Positions 58,122 through 64,000 of a stretch of 64,000 bases of DNA are shown here, piece by piece. Location of the stretch: the NCBI GenBank assembly GCA_003996215.1, contig QJPP01003126.1, positions 1 through 64,000 of the forward strand, in the 5' to 3' direction. The first letter of the stretch is position 1. Each line of letters starts with the position of its first letter. The translations under genes were made by a program, and so were the position numbers. Under the pieces are notes generated by a model that did no database searches, was not told where the DNA came from, and worked only from the letters and a program-made list of their open reading frames with translations. The DNA comes from Jaltomata sinuosa. Taxonomy: Eukaryota; Streptophyta; Magnoliopsida; Solanales; Solanaceae.

Positions 58122-59202
58122 GTAAGTTCCCCGATGTTAAATACTTTATTGAGGTTGGGAACTCATATTGTGAAGCATGCTTAGTAGAATTGCCATGTTG
58201 GTTTTGGGTGAGATCCAAAAATTTTGGGTCCCCAATTTTGAATTGTATTGATGATTTTGCTTACTTCCAACTTGGTAGAACTTGAATCTTATTAATGCAT
58301 GTTGATTGGTAGTAATTTTTAGCCTTGAAATCTGTATTTGGGGTGAAGTCTGAGTAACCCACTTGTGATTGACGAATGATTTGGCCGAATGATAGATTGG
58401 GTAATGTCATTCTTAAGGGAAAATCATCATTTGTCATGAGGTTTTGATTGGAAATTAACTCTTGAGGCTGTATTTTGATGATTGTATACCCATGATTATT
58501 GTTAAGCATTATATTTGGGGTGTATGATCTTGTGCGGGAAGGGAGTTAATTGTTCCTAAAATTATTGATACCCATTGTTATAAGAGAGGGCTTGATGTTC
58601 CCAATGATAGATGGAGTAACTTCCATCTTAAGGGAAGTCATTGAGTTCCTTCCTTTCTTGTTGTTGTGTTAATGGAAACCCGCGGAAGTCTGAGTACCCG
58701 GAGGTTATGGTCATGATATCCCTTGTCCCATTTTGTTCATTGTTGATTGGTTGGTTGAATGGTGCCAAGTGCTAAGCACATCTTGCTCTGCGGATCACAT
58801 GCGGAATTCACAAGAACACAAGGAACCAAAAATTCCAATTAGGCCTTTGTGAATTTTGCATGTGATGCATAGATCTTGATGTGCGGGTCACATAAGGCAT
58901 CGCACCAGGTTGAAAATAGAAGGTCATTCACTGCTTCGAGGGGCGATGCATGGTGCGATGCACACTTTGGATGGTGCGGATCCCACTTGTTTTGCATCTC
59001 TATGAGAAAATCTCTGTAGGTTTCTATTTGCTTGTACGACAGCATATGTGACGCACACTCACTTTGGTGCATTTTGCATATGGTCCGCACAAGCCGACAA
59101 TCACCTACTTTGTTTTTCTAGTTCGTTGCATTCCATCCTTTTTATTTTGTAACTTCTTCTTAGGTTTTGTTTGTGTTTTTCGCTCATAATCTTTGGATGC
59201 AG
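58122..59202 (+). other. Candidate intron, 1,081 bp, in the downstream unit of G
   Basis: Donor GTAAGT at 58122, acceptor TTGGATGCAG ending at 59202, AT-rich interior without ORFs of note. Three bases after the acceptor lies the ATG of the next ORF, so it would be a leader intron. A second GTGCG/CGCAC cluster is at 58790-59100. Confidence 0.5.
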
Positions 59203-59205
59203 AAC

Positions 59206-60655
59206 ATGTCTTCTATCAGGAGATACACGGGAGGCTAACCTAGGCAAATGACTGCAGCGGAAGAATCAAAGCTTCATTTTGGGGTGGAAGGCATGAAGGC
59301 CTACTATAAGCGGGACAAGAATAGAACTTTAAATATGGAGCAGAGTTTTAACCTGGAGGATGTTGGGAGTGAGCTGCCTAACATGCACCAATAATTTTCT
59401 AATCGGGGATGGCAGCCTTTCCAGGATGTACCTGGGGGATACTATGAGGAGATAGTCCGAGAATTCTTTGTGGCCTATCAAGCCACACAAGACTCCAAGG
59501 GTTACGAGGGAAACAAGGACAAGTTCCCCAACTTAAATATAGCTGTTTTCCGGGGCAAGAAAGTTTCTATTACCCCAGTTGCCATCAATGCTATTTATTA
59601 GGGTAATCCAGTCTAGCTTGCTTCTGCACTTATAGCTAGGTTGATGGCTGAATCAAAGCCATATCAGGAGACAGCCCCCGTGATTGCTCAAGATGTCCCT
59701 CTTTGGTCTACTATTATGGGAGATATTTCAAGGAGGTCCCTGATATTCGAGGCTCATTTTTGGTATGATCTTATTCACAATCATTTCTTGCCTTTCAAAA
59801 ATGATTAGAAAATAACCCAAGATGGGGCCTTTCTAATTGCAGCCATTATGATGGGAGAGCATATGAACTTTAGGGAAATATCATCTATGGTGATAAGGAC
59901 AAAAGCTCATCAAGGAAATGACTCCTTCCCCTTTCTAGTGCTAATTACTAAGCTTTGTGCTAAGGCTGATGTCCCCACCCTCAGTTGCGACAACTTCACT
60001 CATGCTATTGGGACAATCAACCTTGATAAGAAAATAGACAAGGATGACCCCAGTTTCAAGAGGCAAAGGATTGATCAATCGAGTGGGGTTGCCAGTGATA
60101 AGATTGGTGCTAGAGCAGACATTTCATCTCCCTCCCAGACCACTTCATAGTCACACCCATATACCCTTGCATCGTTTATGACCAAAAGTTATCTTCAAGA
60201 CACGGTGGACAAAACTCATAGCCATGAGCGGCAGTTGGCCAACCTAGCCACAAAGCTACCCGATCTTATAAACAGGGAAAGATGCAGTGCGAAGGGTTAT
60301 GGATAGATTAAACTCACTATGCAAGAGGGTCGACGTCATAGAGGGGTCAATCAATACACTGTAGGATGATTCTCGCAAGGGCAAAGGCAAAGCTCTGGTG
60401 GTAGAAGCATATTTGACCACCTTGCCTCTATCTTATTCCATTCCTGGACCTTTAGATAGATTGTTTGCATCCTATGCGGATGAGTTGTTGCCTAGCAATA
60501 AGGATCAAGAGTTGGATGGTGATCAAGATATGGAGTTTCAGAGGGTTCTCCATGACTCCACACTTTCTGCGCACACCCAAAAGGGTGGTGCTGGCCCAAG
60601 TGGGACAGCCTCGGATGAGGAGCTAGCTGCAGAGGATGATGATGATGAGGCTTAG
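59206..60655 (+). pseudogene. Putative plant transposon protein (Transposase_32-like) ORF in G
   Basis: From ATG 59206 one frame can be followed to about 60290 with six stops (59236, 59392, 59599, 59614, 59806, 60148) and no indel. Motifs include RGWQPFQDVPGGYYEEIVREFFVAY (written with the first five residues at about 59404), VFRGKKVSITPVAINAIY, RLMAESKPY, DVPLWSTIMGD, FEAHFWYDLIHNHFLP and MNFREISSMVI. I recall this pattern as the plant transposon protein domain found in many copies in Solanaceae; its biochemical role is unknown to me. After a frameshift near 60290 a coiled-coil-like part (60300-60360) and an acidic end EELAAEDDDDEA lead to the stop at 60653-60655. Length would be about 480 residues. 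Confidence 0.7.
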
Positions 60656-62350
60656 TCCTCCAGGGAGTTCCACCCTCTTCCCAATGCACTATCAGCATTG
60701 AGGGCAATGTTATTTTCATGGGGAAGGGGTGTCTTTACTTGATTTCGTTGGTGCCTATGAGTGGGCTTGAGATACTAGTTTTTATTGCCCTTGTCAGGCC
60801 TTAATGACATTCTGCTAGATTTTATTTGGCCCTGTTCGGGCATATTTTCGATGATTGTGATGCTATTGCCCTTACCGGGCCATTTTATTATGTTTTACTT
60901 TTATTTTTTAGCTTACTTACGCCCTCGCCAAGCTTGGCAATTTATTTTGAATATAAAAGGAAGAAGGGAAATGAAATTTTGAGGAAAAGCATTCTCTTGT
61001 CATGACTTGCACACTCTCACTTTGGCTTGATTGACTCACAAACGAGTGTAATGAAGTCAGAATAGCTTGTTGAAAATCATTTGTCCCAATTGATTTTGAG
61101 ACTAATGAAAAAAGTATTGTGGCATTATGCCTTGTGTAGTGAGGCTTCACCTTGATTCTTGTGTATAAGTGTCATCTAGAACTTACCCCGAATGTGATTC
61201 AAGGCAAAATTATAGGTGTGACCGAGCTTGGAAGATGACCTTAGGCCCTTTTTGATAACCACTTCGCCCAAATGACTTCCCATGACTTCTACCCTAGTGA
61301 AACTCCTTGAGCTTGTGACCGTTCTTTGGCACCTTGTTAATACCGTGACCTTTTTGGAACCTCTATCTTGGCACCCATCCTCCCTAATTGCTTGAAAATG
61401 AAATGTAGGCTAAAAGCCTAAGTTTGGGGGGGATGAAGGATAACATAGGCAAATGCCTAAATTTGGGGATGTATGTGATCAAACTAGGAGAAGAAAATAA
61501 GTGCACTCAAAGTGCAAGGTAGAACCTTCGGTTTGAATTGAAAATTTGCACCAAAAAGTAAATCCAATTAGCAAAATGAAAAGCAAAAATAGGTGCTACC
61601 AAACAAAGGCGATACAAGGAGTTTGAATGATCATGAGTAAAAAGGAGAAATCTTGGTTTGTGTGAGGGAGGAATAAGGTGAAGTTGAAACTTGAAAATGT
61701 GAGTTGTTTTCAAAATGAGAACAAAAAGCATTAGGGAGGTGTAGAACCAAATCGTAACCCGCAAGTCCTTGGTGATTTCGAGCTTGGATACCCTACATTA
61801 GTGGAGATATACATAAAAGGCAATCCTATAGTTTGATGTTGTGCACTTGAACTTCCTTGAGAGAGTGAGACTCTTTTTGGTTCTCCTATAATATCGATTG
61901 CTTGTGAATTGAATGATTGTGAGTGGGATTCTCTCTTGTGGTGAGTGGCATCATCCACTTGAATTTAAACATGAGGTCTCTATTTCAATTAAGGGGAATG
62001 AATGAAACAAGTTGTGTGGTGAATCTCGAGGCAAACCTTGATGGTCCATGCCAATGACTTGAGAAGCTTAAATGCCTTGTTTTGAATGACAAAATTCCCT
62101 TAATTTCAAATGAGAATGAAGTCCTTTTCGATAAAAATTTTGAAATGGACAAATGCCTTGAGTTTGTGGTGGTTCAATCTGAGATGAGCATCATAGTTGA
62201 GTCTTTTATTTGAGTCTTTTGTTTATTCTTTTCTTATTTTTTTTTAGTATAGATTAATCTCTTGTGTCTTAGTTGAGTCTAAAGCATACTTCATTCCTTG
62301 CCTTATGAGTATCTTGCTTAAGGACAAGCAATAGTTCAAGTTTGGGGGTT
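60656..62350 (+). other. Noncoding 3' region and polypurine tract of G
   Basis: Small hairpins near the start (GCCC-GGGC pairs at 60829-60841 and 60868-60880; palindrome GCCAAGCTTGGC at 60927-60938). The purine word AAGTTTGGGGG occurs at 61420-61430, in weaker form near 61459-61468, and at 62339-62348, where it follows AAGGACAAGCAA and adjoins the LTR as the polypurine tract. No gene seen. Confidence 0.65.
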
Positions 62351-63849
62351 TGATAAGTTGGTAATCTACCAACTTATTGAGCCTAAATCTATGAATTATT
62401 GCTATGTTTCGAATAGATTAAGAGGTTCTTATGGCCTTTATTGATGTCTATGCAGGTACTTTTGATAAATGATGAGAAACAAGGAAATGGACCTAAAAAG
62501 AGCTCAAAAGGAGTGAAGTGTGAAGAATTTCGAATAGCTGGAGATTCTGACCTGAGATGCAGTGGCCGTGCAACACATACAAGCTGAGGTGCGAACCGCA
62601 CCTCCTCTGCATGAAGGTGTAAAAGCCACTGAAGAATTTGTCAAGGGGTGCAGTCGTTGTGCGACGCGCACATCACAAGGTGCAAACCGCACCATCTTCG
62701 CATGAAGCTCTTAAAGTCACCTGAAGTCACTGGTCCAACTGAAGAGGGTGTGCGACACGCATATCATGATGTGTGAACCGCACATCGTGCCGCACACCAC
62801 CCGAAGGGGAAATTTTGTCCTAACTTTTAGTGACGTTTTGGGAGCTATAAAAGGCTCATTTAGGCTCATTTGTAAATAAGATACTTCAGTCCTAAATATT
62901 TTAAAAAGCTTTTTGCCTCAAGAACAAGTTTTCCTCTCCAAAGAGAAGAGGGTTTGAATCCATTCTCTTGGTTAACCATTTGTGCACTCAAATGGAGCTT
63001 AGAACTTGAGATTTAGCTCTAATGAAGAGGATTTTGACTTACCAAGTTGGTATATATCTCTCTTTTGCTATGAGTGGCTAATTTCTCTTGTCTAGGGGTT
63101 GTGTTGATGATGGGTGCATGACAAATGAGTGTGGGTGTTGTTATTTCATCTTTATAATTGCTTATTTCACATGGGTCTAGTAGTTTGACCAAGTTTTAAT
63201 CCTAAAATTGATGGTTGCAAACATTAATTTTCATTACTTGACTATGTGATTTCTTGAAAGAGGATTTCATGGTTTCGGATATGAAATTACTAGTGGGAAC
63301 TTGGGACTCCATGTAAATTTGAGTCTAGAAATAGCTTTTATCAAAGGAATCACCCACTTAAGGGTCTAAGCTAGAGATAGTGTGATCTCCCCAAGCTTAG
63401 GTTGATTGTTTGTTGATCAAACCGATGATGCTCTAACCAAGATCATTGGATATGTGGTTGTTGATCAAGAGATAACAATCCAAACTCATGACCAATGCTA
63501 CTTATGTCAATAAGCAAGAATAAATATGAATTGATAATCACCCTAACCCATGATTAAAGCTCCTTCGGGTACACATCCCTAGTCACCTACTCTATTTGAT
63601 ACACCCGCTTTCATTTATTTGCTTTTAATTGAATTGTGATTGTAGTGAAAATATCCCAATTCCCCCAACCTTTTCCTTTTCATGTTTAAGCACTTACTCT
63701 CATTTTGAACTTAATTTGACACAATCTTAATATAGCTAGATCCAAGTCCCTTGGTTATGACCCCAAAACTCGTTGGAAATTATAAATTTTGTTTAGCTGC
63801 ACGATCACCATGACCTCCAACATGGGGAGCACGATTTGAGCTTTCATCG
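62351..63849 (+). repeat. 3' LTR of G
   Basis: Starts TGATAAGTTGG and ends CTTTCATCG. GTGCG/CGCAC cluster 62560-62805, TATA box TATAAAAG at 62846-62853. Same length as the 5' LTR, with scattered substitutions. Confidence 0.9.
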
Positions 63850-64000
63850 GTATGTATCAAGGAAGCTGAAGGTTCACAAGTACAACTACCCCACTCATGA
63901 CTTAGAGTTGGTGGTGGTATTCATCGCGCTCAAGATTTCTGTGAGATCTTCACCAATCACCAAAGTCTCCAGTACCTCACGAGACAGCGAGAATTGGACT
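63850..64000 (+). pseudogene. Gypsy element H: RNase H, third segment
   Basis: After the target duplication the RNase H frame resumes with VSRKLKVHKYNYPTHDLEL, then shifts to EIFTNHQSLQYLTRQRELD before the window ends. This is the central part of the gypsy RNase H domain. The rest of H lies beyond the right edge. Confidence 0.83.

Larger units (their letters stand above)
54443..63849 (+). mobile_element. Athila-like non-autonomous LTR retrotransposon G (complete, 9.4 kb)
   Basis: Two LTRs of 1,499 bp each, flanked by ATATG (54438-54442) and GTATG (63850-63854), a 5-bp target duplication with one mismatch. Perfect tRNA-Asp type primer site, gag only, a conserved hairpin block, then a separate transcription unit with an ORF of a plant transposon protein family, a noncoding tail and a polypurine tract. 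There is no protease, RT, RNase H or integrase. The LTRs have diverged more than those of E. Confidence 0.9.

Overview
The window looks like repeat-rich nuclear heterochromatin of a flowering plant. The LTR families (ends TGTCACGACCC/TGTCACGCCCC and TGTAACACCCC), the initiator-tRNA-Met and tRNA-Asp type primer sites, and the plant CACTA transposase most resemble Solanaceae; the species cannot be fixed from sequence alone. I see no host gene, tRNA, rRNA or CRISPR array. Almost every base can be assigned to nested transposable elements, mostly decayed.

Layout from left to right. (1) 1-6080: element A, a minus-strand Ty3/gypsy element entering from the left edge (RNase H, RT, protease, gag, primer site, 2.76-kb 5' LTR). 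It sits in the integrase of element B (6081-9282, plus strand, integrase end and 3' LTR), which itself sits in the gag of element D (9283-15934, plus strand, heavily decayed gag-pol and 3' LTR). (2) 15935-27496: a minus-strand LTR (A') related to that of A, split by a complete Athila-like element E (16233-24006) and by a fragment of a B-type LTR (24471-25262). (3) 27497-29290: remnants of a minus-strand gypsy element C whose interior has shrunk to about 0.5 kb; 29291-30240 is unresolved, perhaps a copia-type LTR. (4) 30241-37292: Athila-like element F with a truncated 5' LTR. (5) 35736-50146: a 7.2-kb tandem duplication carrying the F 3' LTR, part of a plus-strand A-type LTR and the 5' half of a CACTA (En/Spm) transposon; the second copy runs on to a proper CACTA end at 52171. 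(6) 52172-64000: the rest of the A-type LTR, then a gypsy RNase H region (H) interrupted by a B-type solo LTR (52478-54380) and a complete Athila-like element G (54443-63849).

E, F and G share a tRNA-Asp primer site (decayed in F), an Athila-type gag, and no reverse transcriptase or integrase, so they are non-autonomous. E and F keep gag plus protease; G keeps only gag, followed by what looks like a separate transcription unit: pyrimidine-rich leader, a 1.08-kb intron with good splice sites, and an ORF resembling the plant transposon protein domain I recall as Transposase_32. All three carry a hairpin just after the gag or gag-protease frame with a splice-acceptor-like tract 50-75 nt later, which suggests a shared RNA-level device.

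Other points of interest are a gene-conversion tract between two F LTRs, an 82-bp hairpin-bearing tandem array whose copy number differs between the LTRs of E (9 against 6), a 96-bp minisatellite in the first intron of the CACTA transposase, and GC-rich palindrome clusters in several LTR families.
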